A stretch of DNA of 41,567 bases from Clostridia bacterium. Its GTDB lineage: Bacteria; Bacillota; Clostridia; RGIG7378. The stretch spans positions 1-41,567 of the forward strand of contig JAFYSJ010000013.1 of the NCBI GenBank assembly GCA_017559445.1. The letters run 5' to 3'. Of this stretch, positions 1 through 8,204 are shown in pieces; position 1 is the first letter of the stretch, and each line of letters begins with the position of its first letter. The notes beneath the pieces were generated by a model that was not told the origin of the DNA, searched no databases, and saw only the letters and a list, made by a program, of their open reading frames with translations. The translations under genes and the position numbers were made by a program.

Positions 1-99
1 GTGCAGGAATATATAGACTACTATAATAACGAGCGAATTCAAGCTAAAACAAAATGGATGCCTCCTGTTAAATTCAGGGAAACATCCATTTGTGCATAA
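1..99 (+). CDS. IS3-family transposase OrfB, C-terminal fragment
   Basis: Only the last 32 codons are in the window. They encode a YIDYYNNERIQ segment followed by PPVKFRE, the typical C-terminal tail of IS3-family DDE transposases (rve integrase core). The catalytic D and D residues lie upstream, outside the window; the final catalytic E would also be before this tail. The frame is open to the first base, so the gene is cut by the window edge rather than visibly broken. Whether the full element is intact cannot be judged. It is on the opposite strand to the neighbouring CPBP gene. Confidence 0.75.
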   Translation: MQEYIDYYNNERIQAKTKWMPPVKFRETSICA

Positions 100-139
100 A
101 TTCAATTTTCAATGTGTCCAGGATTCTGGGTACATATCA
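1..139 (+). mobile_element. Right end of an IS3-family insertion sequence (partial)
   Basis: The window opens inside a transposase reading frame that stops at 97-99. About 40 bp further on, the sequence TGGGTACATATCA resembles the outer end of IS3-family terminal inverted repeats, which read TGATATGTACCC from the outside in. I place the element boundary at about 139. The left end and any target-site duplication lie outside the window, so the boundary is inferred. Confidence 0.6.
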
Positions 140-165
140 AAGGTCGAACAACTCTAAAACTTTTA

Positions 166-948
166 CTAAATAAACAAAATCCAAATAAGCTTGGACACCA
201 CATGGCATCCTCCATGAGCAATCATAGCATAGCGCAAACCGTATTTTCTATAGAGCCAACCAAAAAGAAGTCCAATGCCGCCATTTAACAAGAAACATCT
301 AGCAATAACAATGGGAGATGTGCCGATCATAAGAACTGTTGCAGGCAAGTGACCTACTGCAAAGAGCATCGCTGTTACAACGTTGGCAATAACAAACATT
401 TTGTTAGAAGGCTGCTCTTCCTTTCGCTCAAACAACTTAAACAGCACAAATGATACCAAGGACATAGCAAAGAGCCTCATCATCACTTCCTCGATAACGG
501 CGCCGTATGTAACGCTTGCCAGCATAAACACAACAGATGGCTTTGTTAAATAGGAGTCTGCAATTGCCTGGGAGTAATTTGCGAAGTAGAAAATGTCCAA
601 TAGGATCATGGCCAAGCCTCCCACAATAGCTACACCAACAGATGCTAATAATGGTTTTGGGGTAATGTTTCGCTCACCCTTCCAAAGGCCAACCTTTTTA
701 GCTAGGAAAATTCCAATAGCACCAAGGACTAAACCGTATCCAGCAGACTGAACTGCAGTTATTACTGCTATTACAATATCTACAGGGAAGTCTCCCAAGC
801 CTGATGCTGCCAATTCATCCACAAGCTGTTGTTGAAGTTCTGATGGATATCCCTCCAAAGCATACAGCCCAGCAAAAAAGCCGCCTACTATTCCTACAAC
901 TGCAAAGAAAACAAGGGTTTTCCAATATAATTTAATGAAATTCTTCAT
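166..948 (-). CDS. CPBP family intramembrane metalloprotease
   Basis: 260-residue polytopic membrane protein of the CPBP (CAAX protease and bacteriocin-processing, Abi) family. Motif 1 is visible as EEVMMR (EExxxR), motif 2 as FAVGH (FxxxH), and a third His-containing segment AHGGCH follows near the C-terminus. Together these supply the metal-binding residues of the intramembrane active site. Six or more hydrophobic segments are spread over the length. Start chosen at the internal ATG at 948 because a GGAGG lies six bases upstream; the longer frame from 960 would place that site inside the gene. Bacterial CPBP proteins process prenylated or secreted peptides or support bacteriocin self-immunity, but no bacteriocin gene is next to this one, so the substrate is unknown. 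Confidence 0.85.
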   Translation of the reverse strand: MKNFIKLYWKTLVFFAVVGIVGGFFAGLYALEGYPSELQQQLVDELAASGLGDFPVDIVIAVITAVQSAGYGLVLGAIGIFLAKKVGLWKGERNITPKPLLASVGVAIVGGLAMILLDIFYFANYSQAIADSYLTKPSVVFMLASVTYGAVIEEVMMRLFAMSLVSFVLFKLFERKEEQPSNKMFVIANVVTAMLFAVGHLPATVLMIGTSPIVIARCFLLNGGIGLLFGWLYRKYGLRYAMIAHGGCHVVSKLIWILFI

Positions 949-1028
949 ATATGCCTCCATGTTTTGCTATTGCAAGTATGCAACATTATTGGCATAAACA
1001 ACACGCACCGCTGGTTGAGTTAGATTCA

Positions 1029-1655
1029 TTAGAACAATCCTACAACTTTATCAACTGCCTCGTCTACACTAAAAGCGTGAGTATGTGTATCTACTGGTCC
1101 TTCCACTTCTATAACAAACATGCCATCATCAATATACGCTAAAACATTCTGTCCGTATTTGTTTTTGCCCACCATAACAGGGCAATCCACGGTCCAGCGA
1201 TCATCTAAGGACTTTGAATTTGTCATAACCAAGACATAGTCGTCTTTTAGTCGATCATAAAGTTCTAAAAGGTCTTCGTTTGTCATATACATAGCTTTCA
1301 TTTTTTCAGTAGGCACTACTGTCCAACCAAACTGATCCTTAAAATCTTCAAAACATTGCTTGCAAATCCAGTGATAGTAATCCTGTGTGCAATAAAACTC
1401 AGCGTCAATTTCTGTCGTAGCCTTCTCCCAGCAAAAATCGCAATGCTCGTGCCATAGCATCTGGATTTTATCACCCTCCAGATACATCTCTTTTTCTGGG
1501 AGTCCATCTACTTGACTCTTTGCTCTTATCAAAACCTTTTGGTAAAAGTCATTTTTCTCACTATATGACTCACGCCAATATTCTGGCAATTTGATCTTAT
1601 AAAGAAACGCACCTTTTAGATATTTTTCCTGACCACACAATCTCCAATCTTCCAT
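1029..1655 (-). CDS. Hypothetical protein with a CxxC...CxxC motif
   Basis: 208 residues, soluble, no signal peptide. I do not recognise the family. A CDFC pair near residue 73 and a CKQC pair about 25 residues later look like a small zinc knuckle. Acidic and aromatic residues are abundant. The C-terminal third contains GKNKYGQNVLAYIDDGMF, which looks like a small beta-sheet domain. The start ATG has AGGTGAGGG upstream, overlapping the stop of the preceding small membrane protein, so the two genes are probably co-transcribed. Function unknown. Confidence 0.65.
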   Translation of the reverse strand: MEDWRLCGQEKYLKGAFLYKIKLPEYWRESYSEKNDFYQKVLIRAKSQVDGLPEKEMYLEGDKIQMLWHEHCDFCWEKATTEIDAEFYCTQDYYHWICKQCFEDFKDQFGWTVVPTEKMKAMYMTNEDLLELYDRLKDDYVLVMTNSKSLDDRWTVDCPVMVGKNKYGQNVLAYIDDGMFVIEVEGPVDTHTHAFSVDEAVDKVVGLF

Positions 1656-1669
1656 GGCAAACCCTCACC

Positions 1670-2035
1670 TCAAATAAAAAGAAATGGCAACATATCACAA
1701 ACCCCAAGTACTGCGAGCAATATGGCAATGATCAACGTATGGAAAATCATACAAATAATAGAGAGCACTTTTACCTTGCGTTTACGTGCGAAATACAAGC
1801 AAAGTGTGGATGCAAAAAAGCCAAAGACGGAATTAAAGAATTCAAATTTCGCAAGAAATACTGAAAGTCCTAAAGATATTGTAAAGGAAACTAAAGCTCC
1901 TGCAATACCTCCTCCATTAGTGCCAAGATTCAAACTGTTCATTATAACAACATATGCCACAACTAAAAGCACAGTAATTGCGACAGAAAATGCCATTAAA
2001 AACTGAAATAGCTTTGCACTTTTTACTCTTTCCAT
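1670..2035 (-). CDS. Small four-helix membrane protein, unknown function
   Basis: 121 residues with about four hydrophobic segments and a short KRKVK loop before the last helix. A good AAGGAGGT ribosome-binding site precedes the ATG. It lies 17 bp after the SDR gene's stop side and 14 bp before the 1029-1655 gene, consistent with one minus-strand operon. The last helix (IICMIFHTLIIAILL) resembles the last helix of the 3347-3703 protein, which has the same length and layout, so the two are probably distant paralogues. No known family recognised. Confidence 0.65.
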   Translation of the reverse strand: MERVKSAKLFQFLMAFSVAITVLLVVAYVVIMNSLNLGTNGGGIAGALVSFTISLGLSVFLAKFEFFNSVFGFFASTLCLYFARKRKVKVLSIICMIFHTLIIAILLAVLGVCDMLPFLFI

Positions 2036-2052
2036 AAGGCACCTCCTTGTAC

Positions 2053-2865
2053 CTACAGAGCGTGTCCTCCTGACACCTTAATCACCTGACCCGTAAGCAT
2101 TCGTGCCTGCTCACTTGCCAAGAACAAAATAGTTTCCGCTATATCCTCTGGCTGAATCAGCTGTCCCATTGGAATAATGGGAAGCACTGCAGCCTCCAAA
2201 TCTCCATCTATCCAGCCAGTCTGAGTTGGTCCAGGTGCCACGCAGTTTACAGTGATTCCGTACTTTGCCACTTCCAAGGCCACGCTGCGAGTGAGGGCTT
2301 CCATTGTTGCCTTACTAGCTCCATAAGTTATCTGCCCTGCAAAAATCTGGGCTGCATCTGTGGAAATGTTGATGATTCTGCCAAAATCCTTGTGGTGGTT
2401 AACCATTTCCCTTGTCATCAGGAGGCTACCTCGCACATTCACTGCAAAAGTATCATCTATGACGCTCTGTGTGATTTGCTCAATTGTATCGAAACCGTTT
2501 TCGTCATCCACTGCAGCGTTGTTTACCAAAACATTTACTGGACCATACTTTTCCATGACCTTAGAATAGATGTCTTTTACTGCTTCCTCATCAGAAATAT
2601 CGCTTTCCAAAACCATGTAGTCGGCGTTCATTTTCCTGAGTTTGCGCTCAACCTCTACGGTATCTCCTGCATTAGCTGCGTAATATCTATCCACGCCATT
2701 TGTGTCGGTTTTGCTCTCGTCAAAGGGTCTAAAAACCTTCTTGTACACCAAAACAACCTTTGCTCCCTCGCGTGCAAAAGCCAATGCTGTGGTGGCACCG
2801 ATTCCCTGAGGATTGTTTGCGCCAGTAATCAATACAACTTTATCTTTTAATCCGTAGTTAATCAT
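2053..2865 (-). CDS. SDR family NAD(P)-dependent oxidoreductase
   Basis: 270-residue classical short-chain dehydrogenase/reductase, expected to be cytosolic and to reduce a carbonyl or oxidise an alcohol with NAD(P). Visible motifs are the N-terminal cofactor loop TGANNPQGIG, the NNAA stabilising motif, a catalytic Ser in the INIST region, the YGASK (YxxxK) catalytic pair, and a PGPTQTG segment after it. The cofactor loop is longer than the usual TGxxxGIG because of an inserted NPQ, as in some enoyl-reductase-like SDRs. It resembles 3-oxoacyl-ACP reductase FabG, but no fatty-acid genes are nearby, so the substrate is unassigned. Its ATG overlaps the stop of the preceding small membrane protein. 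Confidence 0.88.
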   Translation of the reverse strand: MINYGLKDKVVLITGANNPQGIGATTALAFAREGAKVVLVYKKVFRPFDESKTDTNGVDRYYAANAGDTVEVERKLRKMNADYMVLESDISDEEAVKDIYSKVMEKYGPVNVLVNNAAVDDENGFDTIEQITQSVIDDTFAVNVRGSLLMTREMVNHHKDFGRIINISTDAAQIFAGQITYGASKATMEALTRSVALEVAKYGITVNCVAPGPTQTGWIDGDLEAAVLPIIPMGQLIQPEDIAETILFLASEQARMLTGQVIKVSGGHAL

Positions 2866-3193
2866 TTGCTTTCCTTTTTACTAAAGCCACAACCGCTCCT
2901 ACTAACATCATCATAGTACCGAAAACGCCCAATCTAAATGGGAAAGTCTTGCTGATTTCTGGAAACAAATGTTTTAACACCAGCTTAAGCGTTGGGCCAT
3001 CTGCCCCGCCGATAATACCAATGTTGCCGCTAGGTCTATAGTTTGAAAATGCAGCTGCAAGCCATGCGATAGAAACAACTACAAGCAACAATCCTACTAC
3101 TAATACAACAAAAGCAGCCTTTTTCACTATCTGTTTTTGCCTTGCCAACACGGAATGCTCCGCTTCTTTTGTTTTAACTGTCTTCTGCTCCAT
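2858..3193 (-). CDS. Small membrane protein with GIIGGADGPT motif
   Basis: 111 residues, with one hydrophobic segment after a charged N-terminus, then the motif GIIGGADGPT, then a second hydrophobic helix at the C-terminus. The GGADGPT motif is a hallmark of the beta subunit of sodium-translocating decarboxylases (OadB/GcdB), where it belongs to the Na+-pathway core. That subunit is several times longer, and no other decarboxylase gene is here. The start is placed at the ATG at 3193, six bases after AGGGAG; the longer frame would bury this site. Its stop overlaps the SDR start by eight bases, implying translational coupling. Function unknown. Confidence 0.7.
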   Translation of the reverse strand: MEQKTVKTKEAEHSVLARQKQIVKKAAFVVLVVGLLLVVVSIAWLAAAFSNYRPSGNIGIIGGADGPTLKLVLKHLFPEISKTFPFRLGVFGTMMMLVGAVVALVKRKAND

Positions 3194-3346
3194 TTCATTC
3201 TCCCTAGTATTCATTTAATTCATGTTCAATAACAGATTCAAAGAACCCTCTACTATCGACCGAATTTAGCCTGCTTTCCAATAATTGTCACCACCATTTC
3301 CCTTAAGACGTTCATCATCCATGGCGAAACCTTACAACCAATTCTC

Positions 3347-3703
3347 CTACGCAATTCTGCATAGTGATACGAAAATCAATCCTACTATTAAAGCAGCTAT
3401 CACCGAATGGATACACAAACATACCGTTGCAATTCGTTTTTGAACTTTATTTTCTGCCTTTTTTCTACATTTATATGAGACAATAAATCCTACGTATGAA
3501 CTTGTGCCACCCACCATCATGAATAATCCGCTGGCAATTAACACTACGAACACATAAACAACGCCTCCTAATACAGACTCTGGAGTAGAAGCTGTATGAT
3601 AAGATTTTGCTGCACATATTGCCCAAATAAACACAACAACAGAAATGACAGCTGTGACAACCATTAATCCAAATAGAATCTTAAACTTCTTGTCACCTTT
3701 CAT
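3347..3703 (-). CDS. Small four-helix membrane protein, unknown function
   Basis: 118 residues with about four hydrophobic helices and a basic KCRKKAENKVQKR loop before the last one. The start at 3703 is supported by AGGGAGGAG immediately upstream; a longer frame exists but lacks such a site. The final helix contains CLCIHSVIAALIV, similar in position and sequence to CMIFHTLIIAILL of the 1670-2035 protein. The 153-bp gap after it (3194-3346) contains no further gene that I can support. Confidence 0.6.
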   Translation of the reverse strand: MKGDKKFKILFGLMVVTAVISVVVFIWAICAAKSYHTASTPESVLGGVVYVFVVLIASGLFMMVGGTSSYVGFIVSYKCRKKAENKVQKRIATVCLCIHSVIAALIVGLIFVSLCRIA

Positions 3704-3828
3704 AGCTTTCTCCTCCCTAACTAACATCAAAATTCTGCGACATTAAATGGCTTCGCCGTGATATGTCCTGTAGGCGTAAAATATTCGCTGAGCTTACGTG
3801 AAATGATCTCTGGAACACAGGGACATTC

Positions 3829-3848
3829 ACTAAACACCAAACACTAGA
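3829..3848 (-). repeat. 20-bp outlying copy of the 10.2-kb repeat motif
   Basis: The bases at 3829-3848 are the exact reverse complement of CTAGTGTTTGGTGTTTAGTG at 10223-10242. The copy forms the last codons and the end of the 3830-5848 coding region, so the C-terminal residues LVFGV derive from repeat sequence. The next plus-strand bases, ACTAGCAAC, also match the start of units in the hairpin array. I infer a repeat insertion or recombination event at the gene's 3' end. Confidence 0.6.
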
Positions 3849-5848
3849 CTAGCAACAGTCTCGTCTGTAATTCGTTTAGGCGGGAAAACGATACCGTCTG
3901 CCTCACAGCGAAGTCGGTAGAATTGCTTCACCCATTCGGGCAGCTTTTCCACTTCGTCCTTGATTTTAACAAGCGTTCTCTTTCCCACGCGTCTGTCCAT
4001 ATAAGCAAAGACACGAAGCAGATAATTCTCAGAATGAAGTGCAGTCGCTATATCAGTTTTAAGATAAATGGTTAAAGAGTTAATAAAGTCTGCATCACAC
4101 AATTTACACTCAGGCATCCATTTCTTCATTTCCATTTCGCCATAGGAAACTTTCTTGCCTTCGCTGTAAAGTTGGGAAACTTCTTGTTCCTGCTTGTACA
4201 TCTCAACCCAAGAAAACGCCACCATTTCCTTTTTGCAGTAGTTAATGGTTGCTCTGCCGTAGGCATTGTGAACTTCGTGATAGTTGGTGTAAAAATAGGA
4301 AATTTTATCCTTAAGAGAATCACAAAGCAAATCATTCATCTGCTTTTTCAGATTGCTCCAAGACTTATATTTGCTTCTTTCTTCGGAAATCATTTTTGGT
4401 TTCTCTGCACAATCGTCAGCCTTTTCCCTACTCAAACTAGCAACCGTTTCCACGTGTCCTGTCCTTGGGAACATATCCACCACGGAGTACTTATCCATCT
4501 TATATCCAATTGTCTCCAGCAACTGAATATCTCTAGCCAGTGTCTCAGGCTTGCAGGATACGTACACGATTCTATCTGGAGCAAGCTTTGCCATGGCCTC
4601 CACAATCTCTGGCCCACATCCATGTCTTGGTGGGTCAATGATGCATGTGTGTGCTCTCATTCCCTGGTTTGCCAGATCAAGGGCGGCAGCCTCTGCTGTA
4701 CCACAAATGTATCTGCAATTTGTCATGTTATTGAGCTTTGCATTGTGCTCTGCATCCTGAATGGCCTGCTTAACTGTGTCCACACCGATTATCTGTACAC
4801 CCTTGTCACCTAACTGAGATGCAAGGCAAAGCCCAATGGTACCTGTGCCACAATAAAGGTCCAAAATATTGGAACCCACATCGCCACCATCCATTGCGTA
4901 CTCACACGCAATGCCATAAAGCTTTTCTGTCTGAACTGGATTAATCTGCAAAAATGCCAAGGGAGAAATGTCAAAATCCACACCCATAATCTTTTCGCGG
5001 ATGGTTGCCTGTCCCCAAAGCAATGTAACAGAAGTACCCATCATAACGTTGTCTCTCTTGGTGTGCCAGTTGGCGTATACAGAAACGATCTCTGGCATCT
5101 GAGCTGTCATGTAGCCCACCATACCCTGGAGCCAATTTTGTGCGCCACGGATTTTGCCTAGAGCCTCGGGGCTTGTTGTATTGAGAATAACTGTCAGCAT
5201 AACCTGTCCAGTTGTGGAAGTTCTAATGTAAATACCTCTAAGCAAACCCTTGCCTGTGTTTTCGTCATAAACGGAAACATCCCACATGCTGGCATATGCC
5301 TTAAAAGTTCTCATGCACTGGTTAATCAAAGGATTCTGAATTCCACAGCTATCTGCATCTACCACGTTGTGGCTACCTGTGGAGTAAAATCCCATTTTAA
5401 TCTGGCCATTTTTGTCCTTTGTCACAGGGTAAATAGCCTTATTTCTGTAATCCACCATGGCAGAAACACCATCTGGTCCGTATGCTGGACAAACCTTATG
5501 TGCCTCGATATTGCTATCTTGCTTGCCGATTCTGACCAAAGCATCCTTAACTCTCTGGACCTTGGCGCGAACCTCTGCCTCGTATGTAATATGTCTAAAT
5601 GTGCATCCGCCACATCTACCTGCAACGGCGCAACCCAAATCCTCTGATCTATCTGGAGATGGCACCAAAATCTTAGAAATTTTAGCCCAAGCATATGTCT
5701 TGTTAACCTTGAGAATCAAAGCCTCAACCTTGTCTCCAACTGCTGCGGAGCGCACAAAAACTACCATGTCGTCGCATCTGCCAACGCCGAATCCCTCCTG
5801 GGTCATACCTGTTATGTCCAATGTAATAATGGCGTTCTTTTGTAGCAT
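3830..5848 (-). CDS. rlmD: RlmD-type 23S rRNA (uracil-5)-methyltransferase fused to an SF0329-like domain
   Basis: 672 residues. Residues 1 to about 474 form a complete TrmA/RlmD-family enzyme that methylates C5 of uridine in rRNA using SAM. It has an N-terminal TRAM-like domain, an iron-sulfur cysteine cluster (CAVAGRCGGC), the SAM loop DLYCGTGTIG, the DPPRHGC segment, the catalytic-cysteine motif YVSCKPETLARD, and the usual end MFPRTGHVETV. Standard family members are about 450 residues and stop there. Here a charged linker leads into residues 493-660, whose YKSWSNLKKQMNDLLCD start and FYTNYHEVHNAYGRA segment match what I recall of SF0329-family proteins of Bacillota, which have no known function. 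Start chosen at 5848 because GGGAGG lies upstream. It is transcribed away from the MarR operon. Confidence 0.88.
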   Translation of the reverse strand: MLQKNAIITLDITGMTQEGFGVGRCDDMVVFVRSAAVGDKVEALILKVNKTYAWAKISKILVPSPDRSEDLGCAVAGRCGGCTFRHITYEAEVRAKVQRVKDALVRIGKQDSNIEAHKVCPAYGPDGVSAMVDYRNKAIYPVTKDKNGQIKMGFYSTGSHNVVDADSCGIQNPLINQCMRTFKAYASMWDVSVYDENTGKGLLRGIYIRTSTTGQVMLTVILNTTSPEALGKIRGAQNWLQGMVGYMTAQMPEIVSVYANWHTKRDNVMMGTSVTLLWGQATIREKIMGVDFDISPLAFLQINPVQTEKLYGIACEYAMDGGDVGSNILDLYCGTGTIGLCLASQLGDKGVQIIGVDTVKQAIQDAEHNAKLNNMTNCRYICGTAEAAALDLANQGMRAHTCIIDPPRHGCGPEIVEAMAKLAPDRIVYVSCKPETLARDIQLLETIGYKMDKYSVVDMFPRTGHVETVASLSREKADDCAEKPKMISEERSKYKSWSNLKKQMNDLLCDSLKDKISYFYTNYHEVHNAYGRATINYCKKEMVAFSWVEMYKQEQEVSQLYSEGKKVSYGEMEMKKWMPECKLCDADFINSLTIYLKTDIATALHSENYLLRVFAYMDRRVGKRTLVKIKDEVEKLPEWVKQFYRLRCEADGIVFPPKRITDETVASLVFGV

Positions 5849-5923
5849 AAGTGCCTCCCTGTGAATATCTATGTACATTATACCTTTATTAAGTAATGAC
5901 CTCAACAAAAAGACATTTTTGCC

Positions 5924-5995
5924 TTGACTCAAAAATATAAAGGACTATAATGTTTGGAGGCAAACTGTTTGGTATCGAACTGTTTGTTAACAAAC
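5924..5995 (+). promoter_or_regulatory. MarR-operon promoter with palindromic operators
   Basis: A -35 TTGACT (5924-5929) and a perfect -10 TATAAT (5946-5951) are separated by 16 bp. Immediately downstream are CAAACTGTTTG (5961-5971), CGAACTGTTTG (5976-5986) and the perfect 14-bp palindrome GTTTGTTAACAAAC (5982-5995). These overlap the transcription start and leader. MarR proteins normally bind such sites and repress their own operon, so autoregulation is the likely role. Confidence 0.75.
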
Positions 5996-6011
5996 TATTA
6001 CAGGAGGACAT

Positions 6012-6449
6012 ATGACCACCAAGCAAATCGGTCCTAGCATTAGGCAGTTATCTAACGCTATTACCAGACATGTTGACTCATACAAAACTTTGGGCATTTC
6101 ACGTACCCAGGGTCGAATTTTGGGACTCCTTTCTCGCAACAGTGACACCCACGTTTTCCAAAAGGACATCGAGGCCTCTTTGCACATTTCCAAGGGCACT
6201 GCTTCCCAGCTCATTACTTCTCTTGAAGAAAAGGGCTTAGTCACTAGAACCCAAATGGAATCAGACGCTAGATTGCGTGCCATCACATTGACACCGTACG
6301 CCGTGGCCCACATTCAGGAATTTGTGGCTGGCATTCAGGATTTGGAAGAGCTTTTGCGCACCGGAATTTCTGAAGAGGAGATTGATGCCTTTGTGGCAAC
6401 AGCCCAGAAAATGATCAACAACCTTAAACAGGATCAAGATACAGATTAG
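6012..6449 (+). CDS. MarR family transcriptional regulator
   Basis: 145-residue winged-helix dimer-forming regulator. The recognition helix region reads ISKGTASQLITSLEEKGLV, followed by a wing with the D-x-R pattern (MESDARLRAITLT) typical of MarR. An AGGAGG site lies seven bases before the ATG. It is the first gene of an operon with two ABC exporter half-transporters starting 12 bp downstream. In this arrangement, common in Bacillota, the regulator senses a toxic or amphipathic compound and derepresses the exporter. The ligand cannot be deduced. Confidence 0.92.
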   Translation: MTTKQIGPSIRQLSNAITRHVDSYKTLGISRTQGRILGLLSRNSDTHVFQKDIEASLHISKGTASQLITSLEEKGLVTRTQMESDARLRAITLTPYAVAHIQEFVAGIQDLEELLRTGISEEEIDAFVATAQKMINNLKQDQDTD

Positions 6450-6461
6450 AAAGGATTTAAC

Positions 6462-8204
6462 ATGTTTAGAAAGTTAGCAAAAAGTGTTAAGGGTTACTGG
6501 AAAGAAACTCTCCTGGCCCCTACCACAGTTGCCATCGAGGTAGTAATGGAGGTACTTATCCCCTACCTTATGGCCACCCTTATCGACAAGGGTATTGAAG
6601 TCGGCAACATGAACGTTATCGTTCGCATGGGACTTATCATGCTCCTGTGTTGCGCCATCTCCATGGCAGGAGGTGCTTTTGCAGGTATTTTTGCCGCTAA
6701 GGCATCTGCAGGTTTCGCTAAAAATATGCGCCGCAGATTGTTCCACGCTGTGCAGGGATTCTCCTTTACAAACATCGATAAGTTCTCCACATCCAGTTTG
6801 GTAACTAGACTTACCACTGACGTTTCCTTTGTGCAGAACTCATTCCAGATGCTTATTCGTATTGCGGTTCGTTCTCCCCTTATGATGATTTTCTCACTGA
6901 TTATGGCATCTAGAGTTAGCCCCAAGCTCTCTCTCATTTTCCTTTCAGTAGTTCCAGTCCTTGGACTTGGCTTGTTCATCATCGCAAAGAATGCCATGCC
7001 CACATTCTCTAAGGTATTTAAGACATACGACGAAATGAACAATGTTGTAGACGAGAACCTTTCTGGTATCCGCGTTGTTAAGGCATTTGTTCGTGGTGAC
7101 CATGAGAACCACAAGTTCCGCTCCGTTTCCGAAAAGCTCTATAATCTTTACGTAAAAGCTGAGCACATTTTGGCTTTCAACTCACCACTTATGTCCCTTT
7201 GCATGTATACATGTACATTGCTTGTTTCCTGGTTTGGTGCAAGGCTTATCGTAATGAGTGGCGGTACAACACTTAGCACAGGTGGTTTGACCAGTCTTTT
7301 CTCCTACACAAGCCAGATGCTCATGTCCCTTATGAGCCTTTCCATGATTTTCGTTATGCTGACTATCTCTAAGACATCTGCACAGAGAATCGTTGAGGTT
7401 TTGGATGAGACTTCCGACATCGTTAGTCCAAAAAATGCAGTAACTGAGGTTAAGGATGGTTCCATCCAGTTCAAGAATGTTAACTTCAGCTACTCTGGTT
7501 CCACAAATCTCTTGCATCTTAAGGGCGTTGACTTGGATATTAAGTCCGGCGAAACAATTGGTATCATCGGAAGTACTGGTTCCGGTAAGTCCACATTGGT
7601 ACAGATAATTCCAAGACTTTATGACGCAACAGAAGGTCAGGTTTTGGTAGGCGGTGTAGATGTTAAGGAGTACGACCTTGATACTCTCCGCAACCAGGTT
7701 GCTATGGTTTTGCAGAAGAACACACTTTTCTCCGGAACTATTAAGGATAACCTTAGATGGGGCGACCCAAATGCCACAGATGAGGAAATCGAAGAGGCTT
7801 GCAGATTGGCAAATGCACACGAGTTCGTTTGCGCAAGACCAGAGGGATATGACACATACATCGAGCAGGGCGGTACAAACGTTTCCGGTGGACAGAAACA
7901 GAGACTTTGTATTGCAAGAGCATTGCTCAAGCGTCCTAAGATCCTCATTTTGGACGACTCCACCAGCGCTGTTGACACTGCTACAGATGCTAAGATTAGA
8001 CAGTCCTTTAGAGACTACATACCAGATACAACTAAGCTGATCATCGCACAGAGAATTTCCTCCGTGCAGGATGCAGACAGAATTATCGTACTGGATGGTG
8101 GCGCTATCGTTGACATTGGCACTCATCAGGAGCTTTTGGACAGATGCCATATTTACCAAGAGGTATATTATTCTCAGTTAAAGGGAGGTGCCGACAATGA
8201 GTAG
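6462..8204 (+). CDS. ABC exporter half-transporter with degenerate ATPase site
   Basis: 580 residues with an N-terminal six-helix type IV exporter membrane domain (about residues 1-310) and a C-terminal nucleotide-binding domain. Walker A is GSTGSGKST, the signature is VSGGQKQR, and Walker B ends LILDDSTS. The catalytic Glu after Walker B is Asp, and the H-loop His is Gln (IIAQRISS). Both changes mark the degenerate half of heterodimeric exporters such as TM287/288, LmrCD and BmrCD. Its partner is the next gene, which overlaps it by eight bases. Expected role is drug or peptide/lipid export from the cytoplasmic membrane, under control of the upstream MarR protein. Confidence 0.93.
   Translation: MFRKLAKSVKGYWKETLLAPTTVAIEVVMEVLIPYLMATLIDKGIEVGNMNVIVRMGLIMLLCCAISMAGGAFAGIFAAKASAGFAKNMRRRLFHAVQGFSFTNIDKFSTSSLVTRLTTDVSFVQNSFQMLIRIAVRSPLMMIFSLIMASRVSPKLSLIFLSVVPVLGLGLFIIAKNAMPTFSKVFKTYDEMNNVVDENLSGIRVVKAFVRGDHENHKFRSVSEKLYNLYVKAEHILAFNSPLMSLCMYTCTLLVSWFGARLIVMSGGTTLSTGGLTSLFSYTSQMLMSLMSLSMIFVMLTISKTSAQRIVEVLDETSDIVSPKNAVTEVKDGSIQFKNVNFSYSGSTNLLHLKGVDLDIKSGETIGIIGSTGSGKSTLVQIIPRLYDATEGQVLVGGVDVKEYDLDTLRNQVAMVLQKNTLFSGTIKDNLRWGDPNATDEEIEEACRLANAHEFVCARPEGYDTYIEQGGTNVSGGQKQRLCIARALLKRPKILILDDSTSAVDTATDAKIRQSFRDYIPDTTKLIIAQRISSVQDADRIIVLDGGAIVDIGTHQELLDRCHIYQEVYYSQLKGGADNE

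Noticed and set aside
7182-8159. 325-codon minus-strand frame inside the first ABC gene
   Set aside because: Antisense to a clear ABC exporter; the text has no recognisable motif.
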